Positions 12,861 through 27,000 are shown, counted from the stretch's first letter. The stretch is DNA of 64,000 nt from Trichoplax adhaerens (GCF_000150275.1 NW_002060946.1:3057454-3121453); one strand, 5' to 3'. A program made the numbers and translations. Notes: generated by a model not told the origin, from the sequence alone.

Positions 12861-13659
12861 ATGATTATGGAGCAGCGCTGCTCGAGTATTCCTTTCATGA
12901 TAGAATTTACTGTCGTTGCTATCTTCTCTTCCTTTTCTGAGATTTTCGATCAGAACTGTTTTTCATTCATAAGAAATTATTAAAATCTAAAATATCAAAC
13001 TTGCTGGCTATTATTTTCAGTTAACTGTACGAAATCATCTAGCAATCCATTGTTTCGATCTGATGGTTCAGGATTGAAACAGTTCTGAACCATTAAAAAA
13101 TATCTTTTACGTGTACTAACTATCATCTGTAAACTCATGCTTTCACTAATAATGCGATGCAGCCGTCAATTAGCTTAAATTGTTTAGGCAAGAATTCTAC
13201 CGTGTGTATATCAATCTCCTTTAGTAATAATCTTTTAATGAAAATCAAAAACAAATACAACTGTTTATTAAGTAATATATTTGCGATATCCAAAGCTGTT
13301 CAAATTGTTTATTGATTGCATAATCAGTGTGCCGTCATAGAACAGTACATGCATTGGCAATTGGTACAACTTCAACTTTAAATCATTATATAGCATTTAC
13401 CCCTGTTTTAACAACCTCTAATAGAATAAGATTGCTATTGCAATGGGACCTTATGTGGATATCCGATGCGAATTTTAACCCTTTGAATGAATCCATTTCT
13501 CTGAAGACAAAACATCTGTACCCTAGTCAAATTTTTTCAAGACGACTAGACGTGCATCTGCCAGAATATTTAATTTTTGACATTTCTAAGATTACAGTTG
13601 GATATTTTGGATTAACTATAGCATTCTACTTTAGCTACAGCTGTAAAATATTTTAAAAA

Positions 13660-13681
13660 TGAATTAATTAATTAATTCATG
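13660..13681. repeat. AT-rich perfect palindrome
   Basis: ATGAATTAATTAATTAATTC followed by AT is self-complementary over 22 bases. It could form a cruciform but is also the kind of sequence expected by chance in very AT-rich DNA. Confidence 0.6.
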
Positions 13682-13695
13682 GTATTGCTTTGTAA

Positions 13696-13863
13696 TGTGC
13701 TATCATTTCTCTGTAGCAGAAAGGAGAGTATAAGTATAATCATTTTATTCATGGCAATCGTTAACATAGCCTTCCAATGAGCTATTATTTTACTATTAGC
13801 GTAGAAGAGGGCATAAATGCAATTACTTTATTCATGGCAATCTTTAACAGAGCATTTCGATTA
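13696..13863. repeat. Two imperfect tandem copies of about 82 bp
   Basis: Both copies begin with a G(T/A)GCTAT(C/T)ATTT segment and contain TTTATTCATGGCAATC and TTTAACA(T/G)AG-type sequence. They start near 13697 and 13779. The block lies directly upstream of the first confident exon of the TBC1D25-like gene and is probably intronic. Confidence 0.7.
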
Positions 13864-13949
13864 ACGATCGTGTTTAATACCTGAATTGATGATTGTATTA
13901 TCAACTCATTGACAGCAATGTGAATTTATTCGTCTATTCAATCTTTTAG

Positions 13950-16311
13950 CATCTTTGCTATCACTTACCTATCACGTAGTGCTACAAGTCTCGATAGTCA
14001 AATTTACCTGGCGCTTAATTCCGATTGGGACTTAGACGAGGCTTTCCAAAATGCCTCAGATCCGATATTACAGTTAAGAGTCACTAAAATAAAACTTGAA
14101 GGTAAGACTTATTGTCAATGCATTTCAACTTTTACTTCTATAGACTTATAGGCGTCCTAATTCTTTGTAGCCGGCCAGCTTATCATTAAAAATGAATAAT
14201 AGTGTAATCATACTCGAAGATTACGTAATAGTTATCAATTAGTGTTTGATGGTTAACGTAATTGATTACCGTACTAGAATGGCATGAATCAGTACTTGTA
14301 CCTACTCTAATCATACAAATTAACATGTCAACAAATTGTAAAGTTGCGATAAATGCATCACACATTATGATACCTAACTGACACTTGCTAGCGGAAATAG
14401 CATGTTCACTTGACATGGATCTAATCGCAAGTCGTAATCATTGTTACATATAACTGCAGCGCAAATGCTCGAGTTGAGTTGTTGCTTAACTATTTCACTA
14501 TATCTTAATACTTACTTACCTGCATGTATGGCACTTTGCTAGTAAATTATACAGATACATATACACAGTAATCTTTGATTAGTAAACAATTGATTCAGTG
14601 CTTAGCTACTGTAGTTTAATCAAGTTCCTACAGTATGCCACAAACTTCATAAATAAAATTGTATATAATATCAATACTGCAGATATAATTCTGTTAAAAT
14701 AAGTACATGCGAGATATAAAACATGTGTACGCCATATATCAATTTAGCTTCTGCTTCCCTGAAGAAATTTCATAACTTATAGTTCATAAAAATCTTAAAC
14801 AAGACATACTGATAACTTACTACCCATACCAATGTACACTGTACATCATATTAAGCCTGTGACTAATTATTTTCTCAATCTGATAGACGATGAAATTAAT
14901 CTTGAGGACGACATAGTACAACGTGGAATTCCATCAGTGAACAATAAAATCGTTACTAAAACAACTAAAACAAAAGCTATATCAAAACATATTTCAGTCC
15001 CATTTAAACATACCATTAAAAATCATATTAGTAAGAGATGGTCAAGGTTAACTTCAGCATTCAACGATTCTATTCGCCATTCTCCAGTTACTATGGCCGA
15101 ATGGCAGGCCTTTCTTGATGAGGAAGGACAGTTATTACGGTCACGAGCTGAAGACCTAAGAATGCGCGTATTCAATGGAGGAGTAGAGCCCAATGCTAGA
15201 CAAATTATATGGCCTCACTTATTAAGTGTATTTCCAGCTGAAATGACCGAAGATGATCGTTCGACTTATTTAGTAGTTAAGGGGAGAGAATATGCAAGGA
15301 TGAAGCTGAGGTGGCAAGGTTTACCTCCAGAGAAAACAGCGGATATCACGAGTATGATCATGAAAGATGTTTTGCGAACAGATCGCTCTTATCCTTACTT
15401 TGCTGTTGAGAGTAATCATCCTAACCTACTAAAATTATTTAACATCCTGGCAACATACGCATTTACCTATCCAGAAATTTCATATTGTCAGGTATGTTCT
15501 ACCACATTTGTACTACATGTTGTATGCATAAAATTTTTTCGAAAACATTGAACTATAACCAATTTTAATAATCAGTCGTTCGTATATCTATCAGGGTATG
15601 AGTGATCTCGCTGCCCCATTGTTAGTTACTATGACTGACGAAGCTACTACGTTTTGGTGTTTCAACGCGCTCATGTCAAGAATGAAAGTTAACTTCTCAT
15701 CAGATGGTTCTGCTATGATGACTAAATTTGAGCACCTATCGCAATTGCTGGACAGATGGGACCCAGAATTTTGCAAGTATCTTAAAGATTGTGGTGCTGG
15801 AGACATGTTTTTTTGCTATCGTTGGATATTATTAGATTTAAAACGTGAATTTTCGTTCAATGACGCCTTAAGATTATATGAAATTATTTGGTCTACACTT
15901 CCACATAATTCACTAGGAGGGCTGCCCAGGCCACTTTCGGCACCTAGGTTAAATCGATCATGTAGCAATCCGGGAACTCTAGATAGCAAATCTGATGCCA
16001 ATTGTAATGACAACAGTGAAGCACCAGCAACTTATTATAGCCACTATGGTTACGGTAGTCCTTTTGTCTTATTCTTGTGTCTGTCTATACTTTTACAACA
16101 TCGTGATCACATCATGCGTAACCAGATGGATCATAATACCATGGCGATGTACTTTGACCGGCTAGTGAGGAAGCACGACCTTAACAAAGTTGTAATTAAA
16201 GCTCGGTTGCTATTTTCTGACTTTTTACGAACTGAGCTCGCTCCTGAAAGTGATCCAGAAACAGCGACTCCTGGGGATTATGAAGGTGTTGACTCCAGTA
16301 TAAGCTGTTAA
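13950..16311 (+). CDS. TBC1D25: TBC1D25-like Rab GTPase-activating protein (5' end not resolved)
   Basis: TBC1D25 (OATL1) is a Rab GAP linked to autophagosome-lysosome fusion through Rab33B. Three exons are seen: 13950-14101, 14887-15491 and 15595-16311. The first encodes the end of the N-terminal PB1-like region (FAITYLSRS, YLALNSDWDLDEAF, LQLRVTK). The second holds FNGGVEPNARQIIWPHLL and the TBC arginine finger (MKDVLRTDRSYPYF). The third starts at the glutamine finger, giving ISYCQ joined to GMSDLAAP, and runs through MFFCYRWILLDLKREFSF and PFVLFLCLSILLQHRDHIMRN to a stop at 16309-16311. Both catalytic finger residues are present, so GAP activity is expected. The exon at 13950 begins in phase 2, so at least one upstream exon with the start codon is missing from this model. 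The variable insert before the last conserved block is shorter than in vertebrates. Confidence 0.9.
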
Positions 16312-17772
16312 TTAATTGAACTAGTAGTATTTAGGCTTTCGATAGTCAAAAATTATTTGAGTCTAGACACCGCTTCGGATGTTCTCTGGTGTTGAATAAG
16401 AACGCCTAGACATCATTTCGAAATTAAGCCAATTTATTTTTCATCTATGCAAAGTCTGGAAATGGGCTACATTTAAAAGGAACCAATTTCTGCATTTATC
16501 ACGCTATTTTTAAAACACATTTATCTGATTGCTAACTCGTATTTGCATCAAACCTATTTATTACAAGAATAAGTTCTTTCCAAACTCTTATTATTGAATG
16601 ATTGTAATAACAAAGTAAAATACCTAAACATTTTATAATATCAACGGTTTTATTTTCGCAAATTAATAGATTGCATTAGATATTTAAATTGTGAATTAGG
16701 CATTGTTTCATGCATAATTTTCGCAGCCAAAGCTGGCAAATGCTATTAAATTCATTATGTTGACATGTACATGCTAAAGAGTGTTATAATGATTAAATTG
16801 CTAAATTATTCAAAGTACTCAATATTTAAAGACTCAGATATGAATGTAATTTTATTACATTCTTTGTTTTGCTATGCTTTACAGTACTGTTTCGTACTCC
16901 AATCGCTATTTAAGATAAACGCTTTATATATTGCACATCTAACCAGTAATAGGATCTTATAATAATATCTACAAGCCTTACGGGTAATATACATTTTTCC
17001 GTGGTTGTAACGATATTCATTTTGTATTCGTTAGCTTTATAAATCTATCCGTACTAATACTATTTGTGAATGATAGGCAGTTTAAAAAAATAGAATAGAA
17101 AAGGATGTTGTAAAAACAATTCTTGCAGATGCAGCTTATAAATTATCTCTTAATAAAATCATTTACTCGTCTGTGATAAGCAAATAGCCAATGAAATTCT
17201 AACCTTTATTAAATGATTTAAAAGTATGATAAGAGAATTAGTTATACCTTTTAATGCGTAGCATATATATCACCGTATACACTGTATCCACATTAGAATT
17301 TTGAAAATTGAAATTTAAAATTTTAAGTTAAGAAAGGAAATAGTAATCTTAAGAGATAACGATAAATTGCTATTTTTATCTACCACATCAGTCTATTCGC
17401 TCCTGAATTACACTCTACCAAATTACTATCCATTCTAATACAAGCACAATATGGTCTTAGTACTGTAAATTATGACTAACTTTAACTTAGCTAACAATCT
17501 ATCAAGATATCTGGTTATCTTATAAATTAATAATTCTATCCACTACGTTGATTCTCTATCAACAAGCGATATATTTTGGTAAATACTATAATTTCTTTCA
17601 TTTTTACACCATGCCATTATGTTTATTCTGATCCCAATTCGGCTAATACTATATAGACACTACATATGGCTATGGTTTAATTGTAAATAAATCGCAATTA
17701 TGATTAAGCATTGTATAAAGATCCACATTAGACCTTCTGAAAGTTGCCGTAATTTTCCATATTTACTTAAAA
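16312..17772. other. Convergent intergenic region, no gene seen
   Basis: This 1.5 kb separates the 3' ends of the TBC1D25-like gene and the PIERCE1 homologue. It is strongly AT-rich and should contain both 3' UTRs. I see no conserved coding segment, RNA gene or clear repeat. Confidence 0.5.
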
Positions 17773-19311
17773 TTACTTATCGAAAACTCTACTTTTTTCA
17801 ATAGCGGTATTTAACGATTGGTTTCTAGTCATTCCACACTGACCTAAATGCTAAAAAACATCATTCGATAATAATTACGTAAGAAATTTTTCCAAGTCTT
17901 TGTTAGATCGGTGTTAATCTAATCCGATGTAGTATCTATCATTTTTAATTAACTAATGTATAAACTGATAGTCCATGATCTACAAATATTGTTACACAGC
18001 TATTTGCAGAAAATATTCTACTGCGGTAATAAATTGACTGTGAATCATGGCAAGTTTTATTAAGCTAGAAAAATACCACTACATAGGTTTGTGAGATCAA
18101 TACCTGAGAAAATTTTTGACTTTTGGCATGATATTGAGTTGGCATAGTGTGGACAGTAGGAGGATGAGATCTGTAGTCAAGAAATACTTCCAATCAACTA
18201 TTCTGTAGACGATTTTTTGCATAGAATGCAATACTGACTATAGATTAATATTAAATTTCCTTACCCGACTTGGCTGGATGTAGTCCTATACATTGGATGT
18301 TGAGGCTTTGCGGTATATCCTTTAAACCATTCTATTTAAATTAGAGCTATATTTTAGGTGATACTAGTACACCACTGTTATGAAATGGATTTTATCCTGT
18401 TAATTAAAGTTAGTTTCTTTAAACAGTATATATATATATATATATATACATGTTTATATAATTGTGTAGTATTTATTTGCGTTAAAGAACTAGTGCTAGG
18501 AGAATATGTGACATTAAACTTTTACTTGCTATAATAATTTCTTGGAATAGATTAATTCCAGTAAATAAACTGTATGACTAAAACTTATAACATATTATCT
18601 CATAAACGTATTAAAGTTTTTGCCACTATTTAAAGAATGATTAAAAACTTGAATGGAATAAAAACGTAGTAACCGTTAAGATTTTTCTTGTGATGAACTC
18701 TATCGTAACTGATGGTGGAGCAAATTACACTAAACTACGTCAGATTTTTGTTTAATCGATTTCTATACTATGCGATTTCAATCAGAAAATTTGATCGCCT
18801 AATATTTGATTAAATTGAACATACCTCCACCATCAGAGGACTTATCTAATGATACTGTAGGTATGTCAGTAACTTCTCGCTGGCATGTAAATATGGGATT
18901 GCCCGAGGTAGAAACTGGGTTTTTTCTGTCGATTGCTGTTTAAAAAATAAAATTTAAAAATTACTAAGGATATTGCAGACTCATACCAGGGTTATTAAAA
19001 CGTTCAGGTAGCTTGCTTGTACGATAAAACTCGCTGGTCGTAGCACCTTCTTTAATTAATTGAGGCTTACCCTAGTTAAGAGAAAAAAATTTTCTTTAAT
19101 TTATTTAGAAAGATTTTTATTACAATAACTTAATTTTTATAAAGATTTCTATTTCAGCCGCATTGAAATTTAACAAGTAACATTAAATTGCGTAATATAA
19201 TTCTTGTTAGATATTAAAAATAATACTCTCTAGTCTCGACATTCTATGTAAATGTCTCGTATTTTATTCGGATTTTACCTGATTTATGTCTTCGCTCCCT
19301 TGATCAGCCAT
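17773..19311 (-). CDS. PIERCE1: PIERCE1 homologue (piercer of microtubule wall) with an extra exon
   Basis: PIERCE proteins are microtubule inner proteins of ciliary doublets that help anchor outer dynein arms. Six minus-strand exons give 146 aa: 19279-19311, 18987-19071, 18825-18935, 18265-18331, 18104-18170 and 17773-17850. Phases close throughout. Landmarks are SEFYRTSKLPERFNNP, WFKGYTAKPQHPMYRTTSSQ, HPPTVHTMPTQYHAKSQKFSQ and a C-terminal GMTRNQSLNTAIEKSRVFD. The start (MADQGSED) is the only ATG of exon 1, with donor GTAAAA. Exon 3 is 111 bp, phase 1 on both sides and absent from the human PIERCE1 layout as I recall it. It carries SGNPIFTCQ, which resembles a motif I recall from PIERCE2. 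Skipping it leaves 109 aa in frame, so it may be a cassette exon. Ciliated placozoan epithelium would suit the role. Confidence 0.9.
18427..18448. repeat. (TA)n microsatellite
   Basis: A run of about eleven TA units lies in the intron between PIERCE1 exons 3 and 4. Confidence 0.9.
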
Positions 19312-21037
19312 ATTTTACCGCGTCTTGTTTCAATAATATTACAGTACTTATTAATTAAAGCTTCTTAGATAAAATGATTTGATTTTAAATGATCTTGCTT
19401 AAAAACTCCTACACAATATCTTCCTGTTCGATAGAATGCAGCAAAGCTACAGACTATTTATCACAACTTTTCTTTGCCAATCTTGTCCGTTACGAAGGAA
19501 TAAAGTAATGGGCAGCAGCTTTTGTAAGCGTATGCTATCAATTTTTACGAACTCAATAGCTTACGATTACTATACATCTGCAATATATATAGAAATGATA
19601 TATGGTATCTATGCGACTTTATGTATCATAATGTACACCATATAGATACAATAATAAGTACAGTACGGTACTCCCCTGTCTATTGATTATATGATTTGGC
19701 CCAAATTCATGCAGTGGCGATATAATTTACAGTATAAACATTAAGGAAGACAAGATACACACTCCTATTTCAACGTAAGGATTATTAACAAGCAAAGTTA
19801 CCTTAGTAACAAGTTAATCGATAATAGGCAAAGCAAAGCATGGTGGCCATGGCAACTGTATATATTGAACGTTAATGCGCAGTGGCACATTTGCTCATTC
19901 ATACTCGTACACAGTACCCGGTCAGCTATCCTATATTATTCGTATATTTCTATCAATTTCTGCTTCTTATGAAGATTGTATAACTTTAGTTCTATTAGTT
20001 GGGAAAGTGTATAGCAATAGTAATCTATTCTTCATTGTTGCTATTATTTATTTATTCATTTAATTAATTATTGTTTTATTCGAGGAATAATCAAAAATTA
20101 TTTATCCGTCAGCAAACATAGTAAATTGTTGTATTACGGTAGATTTACGTTATAAATGATTAACTATATAATCTATCGCTGTATAATGTAACAATATGCG
20201 TCTACTTATGACGAAGTATCGAGTAATGGCTTGTATTTAAGTCGCTTTAATTAAATATTGTCTGATTATTTCAAGTCATATATTGCTTTACGTTTGTAAC
20301 GATAAGGTGCAGTGGCAAATAACTCCAGCTTTTTACATCAGATTAAACCACTTTCATGATACTTTGCTATCTATATGTTGGTATTCTATCAAACACATTT
20401 GCATTAGGCTATTCAGACTAGAAATTAGTAAAATAATCCAACTAAAGCGTTGATAAGTAATAAACCTAGAATAATTTAAAAGAAAAACAAACCTGCTCTT
20501 CTCTGAATTAGATTGTCGGTAATTACATCATTTATTGATAAGCTTAACATAACGTAATAGTAATTTCGAGACACGAATGTAAAATATTAAATTTCACAAG
20601 TTATCTAGATAACAATCATTAGCTTATTTAAGTTGACTTCTAATAAACTCGATTCAAACAATAAAAGACAGACGAGTAATTTTATAGCGCCTCTGAATAT
20701 CTTTCTGTTGTGATTGTTATTGACTCTTGATGCGTACATAATATTTAGTGATAATTTAAGAACTATCATTAACTGATAATTACCAATTTAATATTAAATG
20801 AAACTACCGTACATCATGCTAGGATGATTTACATTAGTATACAGTTATAGAACAGGTTGCTTTTTGCTGCTTACATATTTATTTATTATCTAAATTCTAT
20901 TATTTAACGCATTCCTTAAAGATCGTACTATTGAATCATTCTGTTGTTTAAAGAAGTAAAACAGCAATTTTTTTCACAAAAAGGACGAGTATATTCTTCT
21001 CCTGACATAAAAACCCTTTATCCAGATTATAATTATT
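19312..21037. other. Intergenic region between ELAPOR 3' end and PIERCE1 start
   Basis: The two neighbouring genes run in the same direction, so this 1.7 kb contains the ELAPOR 3' UTR and the PIERCE1 promoter. Short open stretches here have no family match. Nothing else is recognised. Confidence 0.5.
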
Positions 21038-24000
21038 TTATATCATCTTATTTGTATCTTTGTTTCCTTTCTCCAGTAATACCGTATCGAAGGCATCGTC
21101 ATGATGGCCCTGATTATCCTACAAAAAGATCAGAGATGTGATACCCGCTGAGTGTCTATAGATTTATTTATCTTAATTTTGATCTTAACCAGTTAAGTAT
21201 GAACAATTCTTACAAAATTTGGCCAAAAAAATAAAATTATCGCAATAATTATTCTTAGATGTAGTACATATTACCGCATCATTATAATTAATTAATTGTA
21301 AAATGGACAAACCTTGAATGTTTGCTGATTTTTCTTGCCTCTTCCATTATTGAAGATTATTTCCTATTGCACGTATAGTATAACAACACATATAAATGAT
21401 TAGAGCTAACTATGTATTGAATGCTAGCAATTAATAAATTATGCTCATAGTTTCTATCGTTGAAATTTTTATTTTACAATAACAAATTGCATGAACCTAA
21501 GTTAATCGTTATATTTACGGTACCTCTTCGTCATCATCGTCGTCAATAACACACGTTTCTGGTGCAGGCATCTCGCTATCCTTGGTATTTAAGTTCTGTT
21601 GTAATTTAACATATCTGTGGGAAAGCCTACAAAAGAGTTAAGAGAAAGACAACAATTTAAATAAAACCCTATGTTAACGAAGCAAACTAATAGCTCATCT
21701 TGACGCTCACTTCCTATTCCTTAGATATAATCCAACTAAAGCAAGTATAAGGACCACAGCTGCGACAGCGACCAGAATGATAATAATCTACGGACGAGGT
21801 TTAGATAAATTTATGGTTAATAGAGATATTTATAACTCATATTAAGTCAATTAAGCTTATACGCTGTGATACACAAAAAAGAACCTTTGCGATATGCAAC
21901 TGCAGCGTATCGAACTGTATTTACGTACTTTAAAGTCCTGAACAGCAGCTCCTATCGTTCTTTCCATAATAGTGCATTTCTGTTCTTTTTTTGGTGGCAG
22001 GCTGACGCCATCTCGGCATATCCTACGTGATAAATGCGGTTGATGTATATGTTACATATAAGATTTTAAACAATAAAAGAGACTCCAACCATAAAACTTT
22101 AAATGTTACTTCTTTTACTGCAGTGAATATGAAGAAAACATAATATGGCTTTATACTAACTTTGGCTGGTGCTTCCATACATAATGTGTAGTTTTTGTAC
22201 TATTCTGTAAAGGTAAAGGCAAAAATGCGATAGCATTAAAATACAGAAATAACATTGAATAGATATTATATGGTATGTATATCATTTAAAAAATTTGTAA
22301 ACAATGATACCAACGACTATAAAACTATTTTTAAGTCACTATTGTATGAAGGATTATTAGATAGAAGTCTAGATACAATAAAAATTCTGATATAGGCCAG
22401 CGATTAACATGTGGGATAGTTGCTACTTATAAGTAACTAAAACCGGTGCATAAAAAATTTTGAATTTCTAGATAGCAGTCCAAATACAATATCAATCCAG
22501 TAATGTCATGATTAACATACGTATGAAATTCTTACCTGGCATTTAGAATGAATTATAGTGTAATCCTTCTTCTGACAAATTGGGCAGGCATACTTAGTTC
22601 TCCATAAAAAGTTGAAGCTGCATTAAAATGCAATCATAATATCAATAAATCTATTACTTGACAATATTTAAGAAAAATCGATTGCAAGACATGAGAGCAA
22701 TTAGATTAGGACGCACTTGCATCCATCGCATGTTCCGCTAGGACATTTTGTCGGTAGTTTAATAATTCCCTATTGATATTTAAATTGTGTTAAAAGGCAT
22801 TACAATAATCGTAATAGACCCTAAGCTTCCAATTTATCAGCTTAATTAGATCTTAATTATAAACGCATAAGAATACAATTTTAACTTACTGTGGAGCCTG
22901 CTGTGGCATCACATCGTAATGCAATCACAACTGATCGTCCTCTAGGGCATGCCCGAGTGGGACTAATTTGGATTGAAATAGGAAGATAGAACAAAATTAA
23001 TTTTTCGCCTATTTCACTCTATAATTAATAAGATTGAAGTAGTATTGAACAGTTCTTTTCAGTAACTGAATATTTGTGTTACTTACGCATTATTCTTGAA
23101 GAAATAATGAATGTCCTTTACTCCACTAGATTTATCAGCTATGAAAATAACCGGGTTAAAATTAATTAAAGAGGGCATAAAATTGATACGGTACTGGTGT
23201 AGATAAGGCTCTATATCCAACCTTTTTCTTCAAAACCTCGGAAACTAACGTTACCCAATATATTTTTAGAAGAAATGCCCGCTAAATAATTTCCCAATCT
23301 AACAAGAAGTACGAATTAGAATATTTACATTTTTATGCAAGCTAACTGTTGTAAATTTTCGTTACAAGTAACTTATAGTCGAATCAAACGCAAATAAAGC
23401 GAGTAGATAGTCTTTTAACAGCAAAATCGACCATTAAGAGTTTAGTTTTATCTGATACATTCCAAGCATAATTAATAACGAATGCTAAGTAAATAACGGC
23501 AGCATTTCGTAAGTTGATAAATGCTACAAATACTCTACCAGATGCGATTTGCACTGGTGCTACAGCTAGAACAGAAGATTTTCAAGAAACGAATCTTACG
23601 AGATAGGTTGAGCAGCAATTTTCTTGTTGTCCTTCCAGTGTATAATGGTGCTGCGGCAAATGGAAGCGTCTAAGTAAGTTTCGCGATCCTACGTTAAAAT
23701 TACGAAAAAATACAATCAGGTGGATGCTTTAGTTCACCATAGCTTAGTAAATTTAGTATAAAAGAATGAATAGCCTTCAATACCCTATGAGAGCCCCTTA
23801 TTGCCGCAGAAAAATTGGTGCGACAGGTTGATGTCTTTCCGCATAAGGAGACATTGAAAACATGGTGATAGTTTGTTCCTTCGGCGGTAAATGAAGGACC
23901 GGTTTCAACTAATTGTGGGCTACAACGACAAATGCAGGATATTATATTGCAGCACAAACGTGTATATTGATCATTAAAGATTGTCAGAAGCATTTTCTTG

Positions 24001-27000
24001 CAACTTACGAAGATAATTTCGTAAAATCATATTGATCACCATTATCAGACTTATATTGACAAGAATATGAACAGCGGACTGAACCTTCCTCACTACAATA
24101 CCCCAAAAATATTATAACTCATGAGCTTATCCTCTTCTTTTATGATATTTAATTAACTTAAAGGCTAACCTAAAAGTTCCAGGTCCACATTTTTCGCAAG
24201 CAGCAGCTCCAGATAGCTGATTATTTTTTAAATATGTATCTAATAATAACAGAATACACAGAAAATGTTATTAAAATATTATCCATGTTTGACAAAAAGA
24301 AAAATTAACCGCCAACAAGCTTACTTTTTGGACATTTAACACAGTTCTTAGTTGCATTATTGATATACTGGCCTTTCGGACAAGGTATACATCTATTTTG
24401 CGATTGATTTTGTAAATTAGCTTTTGTATAAGATTTTTATACATGATGTGTTAGGTATTCTAATTTACCTAGAGTCCTTAGTTCCAACTGGACATGCATT
24501 GCAACGGTAAGCTCCGCCATCTATAGTATTGGTGACATTGATGCTGTATATTATAACCCTAAAAAAGCAAATACAATAATATGGTATAAGGGTAGAGTAA
24601 AGTACTCACATCTGTTATTTATTTAATATTCTATCCGTATCAAAAGCAATGACTCCAACCAAAAACAGGTTGTAAGCTCCTACATCTCATTCAAAAAGAT
24701 ACCTATCATCTTTATTGCTATTATCGGCGTTGTTATCTCTAGAAAACTCCCAAATAAATCGGTTTACGTGAGGATCTGTGACAATATAACTAAAATAGTG
24801 ATTGAAATATTAATGAGTAGTTAGTTTTATCGACTTTTCTTGTCTATTTTATGGCTGTAATATTCAAGATGAATCGATTCGAGTCTTGAATAGGTCGAAG
24901 AAATTAAGCAGTACGAAGCTCTTAAAAACTCTTTGCAGTAGCATGATTTGTTAATTAGTGAACTTCATCTAAATTATCGAATAATTTGCTTAAATAAAAT
25001 TTTGATAAACAACGATTAGCTAGATATCATTAGTATAAATGTAAACTTCCAAATTAAATATTGTTCATGTCCTATTAAAATACCTGTAAGTTTGTTTACT
25101 CTGAGCTCCATGCCAACTAGAAAGTTCTCCATTAAAGTGATGTTTACCAGCCTATAAGAATGCAATTAGATTAATATATCGTAAGTCCTGATTTTCTGTA
25201 TCATTAATGCCTAAAAATTGCTCGAGTTGTGTAGTAATATTTCAGTTATGCTATTTACCATGTACAACGATAATTTGCATGATCCTTGGCATCTTGTTTC
25301 AAAGACAAAGGTAAGTTTACCAAATTCTCCTTGTTTTAAGCCGCTGTTGACTTCCGGCTCGGCAAATCCTTTAACTTTTAGAACCAGTTCTAGATAGGTA
25401 TCACCATCATGCCCAACACCACTATCAATGTAGGTATTACGTAAACGCCAGCCATCCATGGTGGCACAACCTTGAGCTGTTAACATCATATCATAAGTAT
25501 CATTTAAGCTAAGTTTATGTTTTGCAACTGGTATTTCTTAATTAAGTTCAGATCTATTTTGCAATGTTATTCCAGTTTATTAGTTATCAACGCTATTATA
25601 GACTAATCAAGAACTTAGTACAGTTTTTAGATAGCAGATAAATTATTGACACTTATGCTTGAAATGGATAGCTTACTGTAAGGTGATACACATGAAAGTG
25701 TCACATTGGATGGTAAAGCCGACCACCATTGATAGTAATGGCCACGAATAGCTGATGTGGATGGTGGACAAGGGGAACAACCTTATTTCATCAAAAATTT
25801 TACTTAGTATGAGACCGAAATTTATCCTTTAATGAAAATATTACGTATGAATCAGATTTTAATAGTCTCTTTGATTACCACTTTCACCATCTCCATATTG
25901 ATTTGCAGGACAAATTTCACAATGGTTGCCTTTCAGGAATGTTCCTGGATTACATAGTTGACACTTTATTTTTTCCCCTGAAGCTGGCAATGTAACAGCG
26001 CCTTTCAAATCTTCACGGCATAGCTTAGGTTCGTTCCACTTGTACATTTTTTGAGTCTATAAAAAATACAAAATGTGGAGAATCAGTTCCTCTTATTTGG
26101 ACTATCTTCAAATGTAGATATTTTATATACTGTATATCATTCATCTGTATCGAACCTGTTTATTGCCATCGCATACTGTAAAAGTTTCAAAATAATCCTC
26201 TTCTTTACAGGCTGGCCTCTTCGCACATTTTGTGGCTCCTCTTTCAGCATATTCGCTTTTGCTGTCACAACTGCTACACTTAGTTGTATTTCCTTCAGAG
26301 TAAGTGTTGTCTGGGCAGAGTAAGCAATAAGAAGCACCCTCCCCGCTGTAGGTACCAGCCGGACAAGACATACACTCATACGTATATGGCACCCCTATTT
26401 ATGCAATGGACGAAATTAACATCGATACTAGCAGCTGCCACAGCGATCACGATTTCAGTGGATTACCTGTAATCTTGACGTATCTTATGTAAACCGGAGG
26501 AACTTTAGTCTTTTCAGTAACATAGTATACAATACCTGTATCCCAAATTATAACAGATCTTCCTGCTGGAAGAGGAAGCTATCAAAAATAGATAAAAATT
26601 ATTTTCTGATGAGAATCGAAGCAATCTCAAAATAATTTCTGGCTACATTCCTATAGTGAATAATGCCGTAGAGTGGCAGTGAACATCAGATATTTTACAT
26701 AATTTCAGGTATTCATATTGATGTCTAACCGTTTTCTTCTTCCAAACATTACCAGTCTTTGTAATGTACGCTCGTTCAGTATTTTTAGATTTTAAGCATT
26801 TTTCACTACTTTTAGTCTAGAAAACGACAGGTAAAAACTGTTTATCACAGTTGTTTTATTAGATATCATGGCATAATTAGACTTACCTCGACAACAAGCG
26901 TAACTCTATCATCTTCTATCTTGTATTCAAATTCGACGCTGCCAGCTTCTATTAACTATTGATGTTGAAATTAATAATTTATTATTACACCATTTTTATA

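Larger units (their letters stand above)
6091..13949. other. Repeat-rich gene-poor region upstream of the TBC1D25-like gene
   Basis: Nearly 8 kb lies between the NICN1 stop and the first confident exon of the next gene. I found no conserved protein segment. Several open stretches on both strands are short, lack family matches and overlap repeats. Base composition from about 7.6 to 11.3 kb is less AT-rich than the flanks. The missing first exons of the TBC1D25-like gene must lie here if that gene is intact. One small candidate is ATG at 7341 followed by a strong donor (GTAAGT at 7361). Confidence 0.5.

Noticed and set aside
13327-13656. Possible N-terminal exon of the TBC1D25-like protein (PEYLIFDISKITVG resembles the PPEFRSFAVDPQITS region)
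   Set aside because: The similarity is weak, and the only nearby donor leaves phase 1, while the next exon needs phase 2.
18427-18448. Possible telomere-like or origin repeat
   Set aside because: It is a plain TA dinucleotide run inside an intron.
26075-26472. Plus-strand open frames across this interval
   Set aside because: They are antisense shadows of ELAPOR exons 7-9, whose splice phases and cysteine-rich translation are clear.
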